A stretch of DNA of 64,000 bases from Chloroflexota bacterium (GCA_026389845.1 JAPLHB010000188.1:1-64000); one strand, 5' to 3'. Shown: positions 33,614 through 43,511, counted from the first letter of the stretch. Notes: a model not told the origin generated them from the letters alone. Translations and numbers: made by a program.

Positions 33614-34636
33614 ATGGCAACTGCAGAAACAACGCCTAAGCAACTTGGCACGCCTATCATATTGCGTAAAGAAACCAACCTGTGGAAAGATGCGTATTCT
33701 CGCCTGATTCGAAACAGAGCCGCGGTCACCGGCGGGATCCTTCTTCTCGTGCTTTTCGTCGTCTACGTCTTCGCGCCCGTGATCGCGATCCGGTCGTACG
33801 AAGTCCAGGTTTCAGAAGACAATAACGCGATGCCCCAATGGCTCGTTGCCCTTTTCCCGACGACGCGGGGGTACGCGCGGATCAACAACGCCTACCCGAT
33901 GGGCGCAGATGATCTGGGACGCGATGTGTTTAGCCGAGTCGTCTATGGCACGCGCATCTCTTTGACCGTGGCGATGGTGGGGCCACTGATTGCGATGTTG
34001 ATCGGGACGATCTACGGCAGTCTCGCTGGTTTCTTTGGCGGCAAGTTGGATAATCTCATGATGCGCTTTGTGGATGTGATGTACGCCTTCCCGACTCTGC
34101 TGCTGATCATCCTGATGATGGCGTTCTTCCGTTCCTCCTTTGCTGGTATCGCCGAGCCCGGCTCCTTCAAATACGCGATGAACCAACTGGATACTCGTGT
34201 TGGAGGATTGCTGTTTATCTTTATCGGCATTGGCATTACCTCCTGGATGGGCATGGCGCGCCTCACGCGCGGACAGGTGCTTTCGCTGCGAGAAAAGGAA
34301 TTCGTCGAAGCCGCGCGTTCGGTTGGCGCGAGCAATCTACGCATCATGTTCCGCCACATCCTGCCGAACGCGATCGGTCCGCTCATTGTGTCCGAGACGC
34401 TCGCAATCCCAGGCTATATTTCCTACGAGGCGTTCTTGAGCTTCATCGGCTTGGGGGTGAATCCGCCGACGCCCTCCTGGGGCATGATGATCGCCGATGG
34501 TGCGCGTGTGATTCGCACGTATCCGCATTTGGCATTGATCCCCGGCGTGGCGTTGGCGCTTACGATGTTCGCGTTTAACTTTGTGGGCGATGGCTTGCGC
34601 GACGCGCTCGACCCGCGCATGAAAGGCACGCAGTGA
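33614..34636 (+). CDS. ABC transporter permease (OppC/DppC-like), second locus
   Basis: MGADDLGRDVFSRVVYGTRISL, EFVEAARSVGASNLRIMFRHILPNAIGPLIV. Confidence 0.93.
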   Translation: MATAETTPKQLGTPIILRKETNLWKDAYSRLIRNRAAVTGGILLLVLFVVYVFAPVIAIRSYEVQVSEDNNAMPQWLVALFPTTRGYARINNAYPMGADDLGRDVFSRVVYGTRISLTVAMVGPLIAMLIGTIYGSLAGFFGGKLDNLMMRFVDVMYAFPTLLLIILMMAFFRSSFAGIAEPGSFKYAMNQLDTRVGGLLFIFIGIGITSWMGMARLTRGQVLSLREKEFVEAARSVGASNLRIMFRHILPNAIGPLIVSETLAIPGYISYEAFLSFIGLGVNPPTPSWGMMIADGARVIRTYPHLALIPGVALALTMFAFNFVGDGLRDALDPRMKGTQ

Positions 34637-34774
34637 GGAAGTAAACCAGCAGGTAAGACATAGGTAGACAAGGGGAGGGGGCGCGTGCTCTCTCCCCTTT
34701 TGTGTGCGTTGACGGCGTGGGGCACTTATGCTACACTGTCAAATAGTGATAGGTTATGTTCCCGAGGTGCTACG

Positions 34775-35209
34775 ATGACCTTGCAAACCATGACTCTCAA
34801 CTTGCCCGGGCCGCTCTACAACCGTCTCAAGCAGCGAGCGGAACGGGCGCAGCGCACGGTTGAGGCCGAACTGTTGGAAGTGGCGGCGGTCGGTATGCGG
34901 GCAGAGGAAGACCTGCCGGCCGATTTGGCTCAGGCTGTATCCTCCCTCCGTTTTCTGAACGATGCCGAGCTTTGGCGCGCCGCGAGGAGTCATCTGCCGG
35001 GTGAAGCGGCGGCCGAACTGGAGGTGCTGCATCTAAAACGCCAAGACGCGAGCTTGACACAAACCGAAATACAACGATCGGCGGAACTGATACGACAGTA
35101 TGAACGGGCAATGCTCGTGCGGGCGCGAGCTGCTGCATTGCTCAAACGGCGTGGCTATGATGTCTCGGTCTTGAAGGCTGAATATGAGCAGTCCAGCGCA
35201 CGTGCCTAA
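34775..35209 (+). CDS. Small protein, N-terminus ribbon-helix-helix/antitoxin-like
   Basis: MTLNLPGPLYNRLKQRAERAQRTVEAELLEV; overlaps the downstream HNH ORF. Confidence 0.5.
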   Translation: MTLQTMTLNLPGPLYNRLKQRAERAQRTVEAELLEVAAVGMRAEEDLPADLAQAVSSLRFLNDAELWRAARSHLPGEAAAELEVLHLKRQDASLTQTEIQRSAELIRQYERAMLVRARAAALLKRRGYDVSVLKAEYEQSSARA

Positions 35210-35615
35210 AGCCCTCAAGGAACGAGTGACTGCCCAGGCGCGCCACCGCTGTGGCTATTGTTTGACGGCCGAGTGGATCGTTGGCACGCCAATGGAAATA
35301 GACCACGTTGTCCCGCGAGCATTGGGCGGGCCCACTGAAGAAGATAATCTCTGGCTGGCCTGTGCGCTCTGCAATGACTACAAAAGTGATCGTGTTATGG
35401 CGCGCGATCCTTTGACGGGTAGAATGGTCCGCCTGTTTGATCCATGCCATCAAGTGTGGTGCGAGCACTTTGTCTGGACGCCGGAGGGTGACCGAATCGT
35501 GGGCCAGACCCCTTGTGGTCGCGCAACCGTGGTGACTCTCAATCTCAACCGGCAGACACTTGTTGGTGCCAGGCGAGAATGGATATCGGTAGGCTGGCAT
35601 CCTCCGAAGGACTGA
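35184..35615 (+). CDS. HNH endonuclease domain protein
   Basis: RHRCGYCLTAEWIVGTPMEIDHVVPRALGGPTEEDNLWLACALCNDYKSD. Confidence 0.85.
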   Translation: MSSPAHVPKALKERVTAQARHRCGYCLTAEWIVGTPMEIDHVVPRALGGPTEEDNLWLACALCNDYKSDRVMARDPLTGRMVRLFDPCHQVWCEHFVWTPEGDRIVGQTPCGRATVVTLNLNRQTLVGARREWISVGWHPPKD

Positions 35616-35623
35616 TTGAATCT

Positions 35624-37444
35624 ATGACGTTATTTGCAGGCAAGTGGTCATTCCTGGTATTTTCGGCGTTATCGGGTGTTGTTTTTTTCGTTGCCGGCTG
35701 CGCCGGCCGACCGCCGGAGACCGTTGAAACGGTCGTCACCGTCGAAGTGACCGTGCCGGTCGCGGTCGTCGAGACGCGCGTGGTCGAAGTGACGCGCGAA
35801 GTGGCAAAGACGGTCGTCGTGACCGCGACTCCTGTCCCGACCCCGGCCTACGTCTCGAAGCTCAACGCGGCGGCCAACACACTGGTCTACCCCCTGGCGG
35901 CCGATCCGGTCACGCTCGACCCGCAGGTCGCCACGGACGAGGTCTCGAGCCTGGTGTTGCAACAGCTCTACGAGGGGCTGTACAACCTGCGCGGCGATGG
36001 CTCGACCGTTCCTGCCGCGGCGACCGGTTATCAGGTGTCCGACGACGGCAAGGTCTACACGGTCACGCTGCGCGGCGGCATGACCTGGTCGGACGGAAAG
36101 CCGGTGACGGCGCAGCATTTTGTGGACGGCGTCTGCCGCACCCTGGAGCCGGCGACCGGCAACGGCTACTACCATTTGCTGACCGATCTGGCCCCGGTCA
36201 AGGGCGCGAAGGCGTTCGCCAGCGGCGACGTGGCTGACTGCAAAAAAGTCGGCGTCAAGGCGGTGGACGATACGACACTGCAAATCCTCCTCGACCGCCC
36301 GGCGGCATTCTTCCCGAAACTGTTGGCGATGCGGGTGTTCTGGCCCACACGCCTCGATGCAATCGCAGCCTCATCCGCAATCCGCAATCCGCAATCTGCA
36401 ATCATCTCCAACGGCCCCTACCTCCTGACCGAGCGTAACCCTGGCGTGCGCCTCGTCCTGACCAAGAACCCCACCTATTGGAACGCGGCGCAGGTCGCCA
36501 TCGAGCGGATCGAGCTGCCCGTCATCCCCGATTCGGCGCGGCAGTTGGCGTTGTACGAGAAGGGCGACGTAGCCGTGGCCGACTTCCCGCCGAAGGAGAC
36601 GGCGCGCCTCCAGGCCGACGCCGGCTTGAGCAAGGAGCTTCAGGTGTTGGTGCGGCCGGGAACCAGCTACGTCGGCCTCAACACGCAGGCCGGTCCCACC
36701 AAGAATCTAGCCTTCCGTAAAGCGGTTGCCAGCGCGATTGACCGCGACAAGCTCATCAAAGAGGTGCTCAAGCAGCCGTGGCACGTGCCGGCGCGCGCGG
36801 TCATCCCCCCGAACGTGCCCGGCTACCAGGGCGAGGATGCGACCGTCGGCTACAAGTACGATCTGACCGCGGCCAAGAAGTTCCTGGCGGAAGCCGGCTA
36901 CGGCCCCGATAAGCCGGTGCCGCCGGTCGAGTTGTGGACGAATCGCGATGGCAGCAACGAGCTGCTGCTCAAAGCGATCGCCGAGATGCTCGAAGCGGCC
37001 GGCATTCCTGTGCGCCTGACCACCGCCGGGTGGGACGTTTACCTGGCCGGACTGGACGGCTGCAACAAGCCGAATCGGGCCGACGCGGCGAAAACGCCGG
37101 CCGAGTGCGCGTATAGCCTCTACCGCATGGGCTGGGTGATGGACTATGCCGATCCGGCCGCGATGCTCGACGTGGTTTTCAACCCGAAATCGGCGTTCCA
37201 GTACACCGGTTGGCAGTCGAAGGAGTACGGCGACCTGCTGGCGAAGGCGCTGGCCGAGCCGGACGAGGCGAAGCGGCTCGCTCTGTACAAGCAGACGGAG
37301 AAGATCCTGCTGAACGACGCGGTGGCCGTGGTCCCGTTGATGTACTACGATCGTACGCTGCTGGTCAAGCAGGCGGTGAAGTTCGACTATCCGCCCTTCG
37401 GCGCGCCGAATTTGCAGTATTGGAAGCTAGAAGCTGGAAGCTAG
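35624..37444 (+). CDS. Peptide ABC transporter substrate-binding lipoprotein (orphan)
   Basis: Lipobox VVFFVAGCAG; LAADPVTLDPQVATDEVSSLVLQQLYEGL, FRKAVASAIDRDKLIKEVLK. Confidence 0.9.
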   Translation: MTLFAGKWSFLVFSALSGVVFFVAGCAGRPPETVETVVTVEVTVPVAVVETRVVEVTREVAKTVVVTATPVPTPAYVSKLNAAANTLVYPLAADPVTLDPQVATDEVSSLVLQQLYEGLYNLRGDGSTVPAAATGYQVSDDGKVYTVTLRGGMTWSDGKPVTAQHFVDGVCRTLEPATGNGYYHLLTDLAPVKGAKAFASGDVADCKKVGVKAVDDTTLQILLDRPAAFFPKLLAMRVFWPTRLDAIAASSAIRNPQSAIISNGPYLLTERNPGVRLVLTKNPTYWNAAQVAIERIELPVIPDSARQLALYEKGDVAVADFPPKETARLQADAGLSKELQVLVRPGTSYVGLNTQAGPTKNLAFRKAVASAIDRDKLIKEVLKQPWHVPARAVIPPNVPGYQGEDATVGYKYDLTAAKKFLAEAGYGPDKPVPPVELWTNRDGSNELLLKAIAEMLEAAGIPVRLTTAGWDVYLAGLDGCNKPNRADAAKTPAECAYSLYRMGWVMDYADPAAMLDVVFNPKSAFQYTGWQSKEYGDLLAKALAEPDEAKRLALYKQTEKILLNDAVAVVPLMYYDRTLLVKQAVKFDYPPFGAPNLQYWKLEAGS

Positions 37445-37471
37445 AAGCTAGAAGCTGGAAGCTGGAAGCTG
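37423..37471. repeat. Heptamer array GAAGCTA/GAAGCTG x7
   Basis: Seven contiguous 7-mers spanning the SBP stop codon (37442-37444). Confidence 0.95.
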
Positions 37472-37552
37472 GGGTATTGAGCAAGCGCGCTTTGAGCTTT
37501 GGCGCAGTTGCATTATACTATGCTGGAATTTCGCGGAGTGGAGGGCGAACGA

Positions 37553-37759
37553 ATGAAATTCACTATCGAATGTGAGCAGGAGGAGGATGGACGCTGGATC
37601 GCCGAGGTGCTTGAACTCCCAGGGGTGCTCGTGTACGGACGGACACCCGAGGATGCCAAGGCTAAAGCGCGATCGCTGGGCCTGCGTGTGCTCGCCGATC
37701 GCATCGAGCAGGGCGAAGATACACCCGCTTTGACGAGTATCTCCTTTGCATTCGCATGA
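37553..37759 (+). CDS. HicB family antitoxin-like protein
   Basis: MKFTIECEQEEDGRWIAEVLELPGVLVYGRTPEDAKAKARSLGLRVL. Confidence 0.85.
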   Translation: MKFTIECEQEEDGRWIAEVLELPGVLVYGRTPEDAKAKARSLGLRVLADRIEQGEDTPALTSISFAFA

Positions 37760-37968
37760 GCCAGTGGCCTTCCACAAAAGCGCGCCGTGTGCTCATGGCG
37801 CTCTTGCGCATCGGTTGGACGGTCAAACGCGATGAAAGCTCGCACCGTACCCTGGCGAGACCCGGCTGGCCGGATGTTGTATTCGCTTTCCACGACAACG
37901 AGGAAATTGGTCCTCGCATGTTGGCGCGCATCGCCAAAGTGACCGGACTCCGCCCCACAGATTTGTGA
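37756..37968 (+). CDS. HicA family toxin-like protein
   Basis: STKARRVLMALLRIGWTVKRDESSHRTLARPGWPDVVFAFHDNEEIGPRMLARIAKVTGL; 4-nt overlap with hicB. Confidence 0.85.
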   Translation: MSQWPSTKARRVLMALLRIGWTVKRDESSHRTLARPGWPDVVFAFHDNEEIGPRMLARIAKVTGLRPTDL

Positions 37969-38032
37969 TCTGCCAGCGACAATCGGAGACGGTCGTTATT
38001 GACACGTCTCACCCAAGCCATAGGAGGCAACC

Positions 38033-38638
38033 ATGACCATCATACTACCCCCGCTCCCCTACGCCGAGGATGCGTTGGAGCCGTACTACTCGGCCAAGAC
38101 AATCAGCTTCCACTACGGCAAGAATCACAAGGCCTACGTGGACAACATCAATAAGCTGATCGCCGGCACCGACTTCGAGCACAAGATTCTCGAAGAAATC
38201 GTCATGGCAGTGGCGGGCGATCCCGCGAAGACCGGCTGGTTCAACAATGCGGCCCAGGTGTGGAACCACACCTTCTTCTGGAACTGCATGACGCCGGGCG
38301 GCGGCGGCAAGCCGACCGGCAAGCTGGCGCAGGCGATTGACGCCGCATTCGGCAGCTACGAGAAGTTCGTCGAGCAGTTCAAGGCCAACGCTGTCGGTCG
38401 CTTCGGCAGCGGCTGGGGCTGGCTCGTGTCCGAGGGCGGCGCGCTCAAGCTCGTCAGCACGCCCAACGCCGAGATGCCGAATCCGACCAAGGGCCAGGTG
38501 GCGCTCCTCACCGTGGACGTCTGGGAGCACGCCTACTACCTGGACTACCAAAATCGCCGGCCCGACTTCGTCCAGGCGTTCCTGGACAAGCTGGTGAACT
38601 GGAAGTTCGTGGCGGAGAATTTCGCGAAGGCGAAGTAA
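38033..38638 (+). CDS. Superoxide dismutase (Fe/Mn family)
   Basis: LPPLPYAEDALEPYYSAKTISFHYGKNHKAYVDNIN ... FNNAAQVWNHTFFWNCM ... DVWEHAYYLDYQNRRPDFVQAFL. Confidence 0.96.
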   Translation: MTIILPPLPYAEDALEPYYSAKTISFHYGKNHKAYVDNINKLIAGTDFEHKILEEIVMAVAGDPAKTGWFNNAAQVWNHTFFWNCMTPGGGGKPTGKLAQAIDAAFGSYEKFVEQFKANAVGRFGSGWGWLVSEGGALKLVSTPNAEMPNPTKGQVALLTVDVWEHAYYLDYQNRRPDFVQAFLDKLVNWKFVAENFAKAK

Positions 38639-38649
38639 CGCCTCTGGCC

Positions 38650-38690
38650 GGTCAAGACCTGACAGGTCTCCGAAGCCTGTCAGGTCTTGA
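38650..38690. repeat. Palindrome CAAGACCTGACAGG...CCTGTCAGGTCTTG between convergent genes
   Basis: caagacctgacaggtctccgaagcctgtcaggtcttg; could act as a terminator. Confidence 0.75.
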
Positions 38691-38697
38691 GCATTTC

Positions 38698-41600
38698 CTA
38701 CGGCCGGCTGTTCAATAACACCGCCCCTCTTCCTGCCCCCACCGTCACGCTTGTCACCGCTGTGTAATCCACGCGCCAGCCGCTCGTGTCCCCATCTTCC
38801 GGCACGAAGCCGCCGCCGACCGGATTCGCCTGGTAATAGGTTCCGCCCAGGGCCACCGTGCGCGAGGTCGCGCCGGGGTTGACCAGCACCAGGCCATTCG
38901 TGTAGCTCCGCCGGTAGACCCCCGCCGCGGCGTCGTAGAGCGCGGCCACGTCGGCCGGCACGCCGCCCAGGTAGCTGCCGATGGGGAGCTCGTACTCCGG
39001 CCACCACTCCGGGTCCAGGTCGAGATCCAGGTTGATGTAGCTGCGCGTCCCCTTGACCAGCAGGTAGCTGCTCAGCAGGAACATCCGGTCGGCGACTGTG
39101 CCGTCGGTGTAGGGCTGGGCGATGATGATCTTGCCGAGGCGGGCCAGGGCCAGGATGCGATCCATCTGGAGCTGCCAGTCGGCCAGGTCATAGGGATCGC
39201 CCGGCCCCCATTCGCCGAAGCCCTCCACCATCACGCCGTCCGCGGCGCTGTAATCGGTCGCGTCCCGGCCGTTGACCCAGCCGCCCACGTTGGGGATCAG
39301 CACGTACTGGCTGCCGAGCCGTCCTTTGACGTAGACGATCCAATCGCGGATGCGCGCGGCCCACGCGGCCTCGAACGCTGCGTCCACGTCGGGCAGTGGC
39401 GGTGCGTAGTGATCCGCGCCCATAGTGTTGGGCACCGAAAGGGAATCGGCGAAGAGGCCGTCGTCGGCATTGGCCGCAAGCTGTCGCAGCACCTCCCCTG
39501 TCCACCAGGTCCGGTAGCCCGCGTCATTCAGCTCCGCCAGATACCAGCCCCAATCGCAGTTGTAGACGCGGGGCTGTCCCGCCCAGGGGAAGAACCAGGC
39601 CGCCTGGACCCCCGCCTCCCCCGGCCACTCCTGCACCCAATCGTTTCCCTCGATGATCTGGAGATAATCGCCGGTCGGCTGGCAATTGTCCTGCGCCGCG
39701 CGATAGCCCAGGCCCGGCCCCAGCCGGTAATGCAGGATCAGGAAGTTCGGATTGAGGCTGCGCAGCCGGTCGGCGTCGTCGCGGGTCATCTTCTGCGTGC
39801 CGGCGTAGTGCCCCGCGGCGAAGGCCACCTGTGCATCGCTCAGCATGGCCAGGCCGGTGATCTGGTCGTTGAAGACGTGGATGCCCGCGGTCGTGTCGGG
39901 CCAGGCGCGGACGCTGCCCGATCCCTGCGTGGGCGTGACGGTCGGCGTGCGGGTGGCGGTGGGCGTGGGTAGGGGCGGGGTCACCCCGCCCGTACCCGTC
40001 GGCGTCCGGCTGGCCGTCGCGGTGGGCGTCGGCGTCGCCGTCGCCGTGGCGGGCGGACTGCCGAGCGGATAGATGCTGAGGCGGACGCCGACGCCGTCTA
40101 CTGAGACGAGCGGGGCTGTCAGCAGGCCGGCCGGATCGGCAATGAGGGTGTTCTCCTGGAGCAGGACATTGTCGGCCAGGCGCCGGTTCTCCCATCGGTA
40201 GGATGCGCCGGGGACGATGACGAACTGCTGCCGGCGTCGCGGGGTCACATCCACGACCTGGCTGGAGCCGTCGCTGGTGCGCAGGACGAGCGACCAGAGG
40301 CCGGACGTGTCGGTCGGCGGCCCGGCGAAATCGTGCCACGAGGCCGACCATTCCAGGTTCAGGTTGTAGCTGGCCGGGCCGGTGGGGGGCACGGGGCTGC
40401 TGCCGTAGGCGTAGGTCAGACCGGGCACGGTCTCGTCGCGCCGCGTCTGCCAGCCGTGGAACGGCGCCCACGTTTCGTAGCTGACCATCGGCCCCATCCC
40501 TGCAAAGCCGAGCCAGGCATGGCCCTCGGCGACCGTCGCGCCGGAGAACGCGCGGCGGCTGGCGTAAAACTGGCCGTAGACCGGCTGCCCCTGGCTGGCC
40601 CAGGCGAGCACGTCATCTTCGGTGCCGTGATCCAGCGAGATGAGCGCGGTGTCGTCCCCGCGGCGGGCCACCAACTGCGCTTGGTGGTTCTGCCAGTCCC
40701 AGACGCCGACGCCGTTGTACGCAGCCAGGGGGCCGGCATAGCGGCCGGTGTTGCTGATCGGCAGGTTGGCGGCGATCGTGCCCCACTTCCACGTCACGTC
40801 CTCGACCCAGTTGACCGTCCCGTCCGCGCCGTCGGCCGCCCGATAGTTGGTCATCGGCTCGCCCGCATGGACCGCAGCGAAGACGTTCGGGTAGCGCAGG
40901 CCGAGCGCCAGGCTGCCGCTGCCGCCCATGCTCTGCCCGTAAACGTAGACGCGGTTCGGATCGGCCGTGTGACCGGCGAGGCCGTAGCCCCGCAGCGTGT
41001 CGTAGATCGCACGCAGCAGCCGCTCCTCGGTGTAGTTGACGAGAGGCCCGGTGTCGGCCGTGCCGCCCTGCCGGTAGTCGTAGGTCACCGAGTGGCCGTA
41101 GTACCAGGTTTGGTGCGGGTCGTCGCCGTAGACCTGGATAGCGCACCAGTCGTAGGGCGTCTCGGGATCATCGCCATACCGGCCGCCCCACCCCTGGAGG
41201 TAGAGGTAGATCGGGTAGGTCGCGGGCGGCGTCCCCTCGCACGCGTTCGCGGACGGCAACGCTACGCCGTAATTGTAGGCATACTGCTGCGCCGCGCTCT
41301 CTTGGGGCACGTCGAAGGTCGGGTTGTAGCCTTCGTAGTCCAGGTACTGCGTGAAGACAACTCCCCGCCCCCCGGCCGCCTGCCAGACCAGCACCGGCCG
41401 CGGATCGGCCGGCGCTTCGTTGAGGGGCGCCGCGAGGCTGTTGCCCGGCCCGAAGTTCGTCCGATCTTCGGCACCCTCGTAGACCGTGGTAACAGCGTAG
41501 TAGAACTGGCCCGTCTCGTGGGTCGTCCAGACGAACAGCCCGGTGGTATCGGCCAGGAGTGCCCCCAGATCGGCGATGACGTAGTTCGCGGTGACCGGCG

Positions 41601-42126
41601 GCTCGCGCTCGCGTTCGGTCCAGAAGATGCTGCTCCCTTCGCCCAACGGCCCCCATCGCGCGGTCAGTCGCCGTGCCGCGGCGATGTTAGCCGCGGTGAT
41701 AGGTGCGATGTGCCGGTAGACGTGATACCGCTCGCCGGTCAAGCTGCCCGTCTCATTCCAGGTGAGAAAGGTCTGGCCCGCGCGGTGGAAGGCGGTCAGC
41801 CCGGTGGGCTGGTTGGAGGGGTGGGTGGTTGGGGATGGCGTTGGTGTGTGGCTGAGAGTTGGCGTCGCGGTTGCGGTGACGGTGGGCCACGGCTGGCGCC
41901 ATTGGCTGACGATGACCGGCAGGTAGTTGAGGCAGCGCGCGTCGGCGCCGGGGGCGACGATGTCTGGCACATCTACGACGCCGTTGGCGTTGACGTCACG
42001 CTGGCAATGGGCGGATGGGTCATCCGCCGGGTGAGAGAGATCGCTGGGGAGGGCGGTCGAGCGGATGGCGCCAACGGCCAACACCAGGGCAAGGATTGCC
42101 AGAATAGGGAGCAGCCTGCGGGACAT
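38698..42126 (-). CDS. Large secreted multidomain protein: dockerin-like motif, Fn3-like, esterase/hydrolase, PT linker, putative glycoside hydrolase-like TIM barrel
   Basis: DVNANGVVDVPDIV; VYVYGQSMGGSGSLALGLRYPNVFAAVHAGEP; TPTPTATASRTPTGTGG linker; RSLNPNFLILHYR ... DGLFADSLSVPN ... GVMVEGFGEWG. Confidence 0.7.
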   Translation of the reverse strand: MSRRLLPILAILALVLAVGAIRSTALPSDLSHPADDPSAHCQRDVNANGVVDVPDIVAPGADARCLNYLPVIVSQWRQPWPTVTATATPTLSHTPTPSPTTHPSNQPTGLTAFHRAGQTFLTWNETGSLTGERYHVYRHIAPITAANIAAARRLTARWGPLGEGSSIFWTEREREPPVTANYVIADLGALLADTTGLFVWTTHETGQFYYAVTTVYEGAEDRTNFGPGNSLAAPLNEAPADPRPVLVWQAAGGRGVVFTQYLDYEGYNPTFDVPQESAAQQYAYNYGVALPSANACEGTPPATYPIYLYLQGWGGRYGDDPETPYDWCAIQVYGDDPHQTWYYGHSVTYDYRQGGTADTGPLVNYTEERLLRAIYDTLRGYGLAGHTADPNRVYVYGQSMGGSGSLALGLRYPNVFAAVHAGEPMTNYRAADGADGTVNWVEDVTWKWGTIAANLPISNTGRYAGPLAAYNGVGVWDWQNHQAQLVARRGDDTALISLDHGTEDDVLAWASQGQPVYGQFYASRRAFSGATVAEGHAWLGFAGMGPMVSYETWAPFHGWQTRRDETVPGLTYAYGSSPVPPTGPASYNLNLEWSASWHDFAGPPTDTSGLWSLVLRTSDGSSQVVDVTPRRRQQFVIVPGASYRWENRRLADNVLLQENTLIADPAGLLTAPLVSVDGVGVRLSIYPLGSPPATATATPTPTATASRTPTGTGGVTPPLPTPTATRTPTVTPTQGSGSVRAWPDTTAGIHVFNDQITGLAMLSDAQVAFAAGHYAGTQKMTRDDADRLRSLNPNFLILHYRLGPGLGYRAAQDNCQPTGDYLQIIEGNDWVQEWPGEAGVQAAWFFPWAGQPRVYNCDWGWYLAELNDAGYRTWWTGEVLRQLAANADDGLFADSLSVPNTMGADHYAPPLPDVDAAFEAAWAARIRDWIVYVKGRLGSQYVLIPNVGGWVNGRDATDYSAADGVMVEGFGEWGPGDPYDLADWQLQMDRILALARLGKIIIAQPYTDGTVADRMFLLSSYLLVKGTRSYINLDLDLDPEWWPEYELPIGSYLGGVPADVAALYDAAAGVYRRSYTNGLVLVNPGATSRTVALGGTYYQANPVGGGFVPEDGDTSGWRVDYTAVTSVTVGAGRGAVLLNSRP

Positions 42127-42307
42127 GGGCGCCTCCGTCCAACAAAACAGCTAAATCTGCGTGCGCAGCTTGCGTTTACGGGAAAGTACACCGCATGTGT
42201 CTGCGTCCAAACCATCTTGCTGAACGCTTATCATTGTACGAGATCGGCGCCGGTTTGTCCAGGGGGTAATGGGGCTATCAGCAATTCCCCAAGTGATTGC
42301 CCGGCGG

Positions 42308-42442
42308 GTGTCACCCTGAGCGGGTTCGCCCTGTGAAGTTCGTTGCAGCGAGAATCCAGCGAAGGGTCTCGCCGCGAGGAGAGATTCTTCGCTAGATGCT
42401 CACCGTCGCGAGAGGTTAGGGGTCAACTCGCTCAGAATGGCA
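42308..42442. repeat. REP/MITE-like palindromic element, simple (un-nested) form
   Basis: GTCACCCTGAGCGGGTTCGCCC...GAGAATCCAGCGAAGGGTCTCGCCGCGAGG...CAACTCGCTCAGAATGGCAG. Confidence 0.8.
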
Positions 42443-42448
42443 GATGCC

Positions 42449-43511
42449 TCAAAGCGGATTTTGCGCGGCCAGATAACTCTCCACCTGCGCCAACGCTGCG
42501 GGGAAGTTGACCCGCCCCAGGCCGATGCGGAAGTGGCTGGCAGAAGTCCGCGACCGGCCGGTCGGGGCGAAGCTGCGGGAAGGCCACCGAGCCGGCGGCC
42601 GGGAGCAGGGGAGTAAAGAGGTCGCGATGGGCGGCGAAGAAGCGCCCGGCCGCAGCCAGGTTTTCGGCGATGATCCCCAGGTTGCGCGCCAGGATGCGCT
42701 CCGCGGCCCGCAACGCCATGATGCCCAGGATCTCCGCGGGCGCGCTGTTGCAGATGGTGGTGTAGTCGTGGAACGCGATGCAGCGGCGCAGCAACGCACG
42801 GTCGCGCACGACCAGCCAGCCGATGCGCAGACCGGGCAGCGCAAACGACTTGGACAGCCCGGAGAGGGCCAAGCTCTGCCCGTACAGGCTGGCGACCGAC
42901 GGCAGCCGGTCGGCTGCGTCGTATTCCAGCAGCCGGTACATCTCATCGGAGAAGACGTATAGCGAATGGCGTATGGCGAATCGGAGAATTGCCTGCAACT
43001 CGGCTATCGTCGGCTGGTAGCCCGTCGGGTTGTGCGGGAAGTTGATGATTAGTAACCGGGTACGGGGCGCGATGGCGCGTTCGAGGCAGTCGAGGTCGAG
43101 CCGCCAGCGACCCGCCACATGCTCCAGCGGCCACGGCGTCACCGAGCAGCCCAGCGCCCGCGCCACCTCGTGGAGCGATTGGTAGGCCGGCGCGATGGCT
43201 ATGATCTCGTCGCCGGGGGCCAGGAGCGCGTTCATGGCGATGAAGATCAGCTCTTCCGGCGCGGCGATCAGCACGTCGTCTGGCGAGACGTTGTCATAAA
43301 GTGCAGCGATCTCGGCGCGAAGCAGAGGATGACCCTGCGACTCGGTGTAGCTCAGCTTGAGGCCGCGCCACAGATCAAGCGTCTCGCCGTCGGCCAGGCC
43401 GAGCAGCTCCTCCAGGCTCAGCGCCTCGCAGTCCGACGCGCTGAGCAGATAGCACGCGGTGAACTCGTGGACGGCAAAGTAACGTTCGAGCTGGAAATCG
43501 CTGATCTGCAT
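42449..43511 (-). pseudogene. Pyridoxal-phosphate aminotransferase (class I/II) with C-terminal frameshift/deletion
   Basis: EELIFIAMNALLAPGDEIIAIAPAYQSLHEVARALG, NFPHNPTGYQP, GLSKSFALPGLRIGWLV; conserved SHFRIGLGRVNFPAALAQVESYL continues in another frame after about 42545. Confidence 0.75.

Noticed and set aside
40333-42336. 667-aa plus-strand ORF opposite the multidomain hydrolase
   Set aside because: Opposite strand shows clear esterase and hydrolase motifs; this frame has none.
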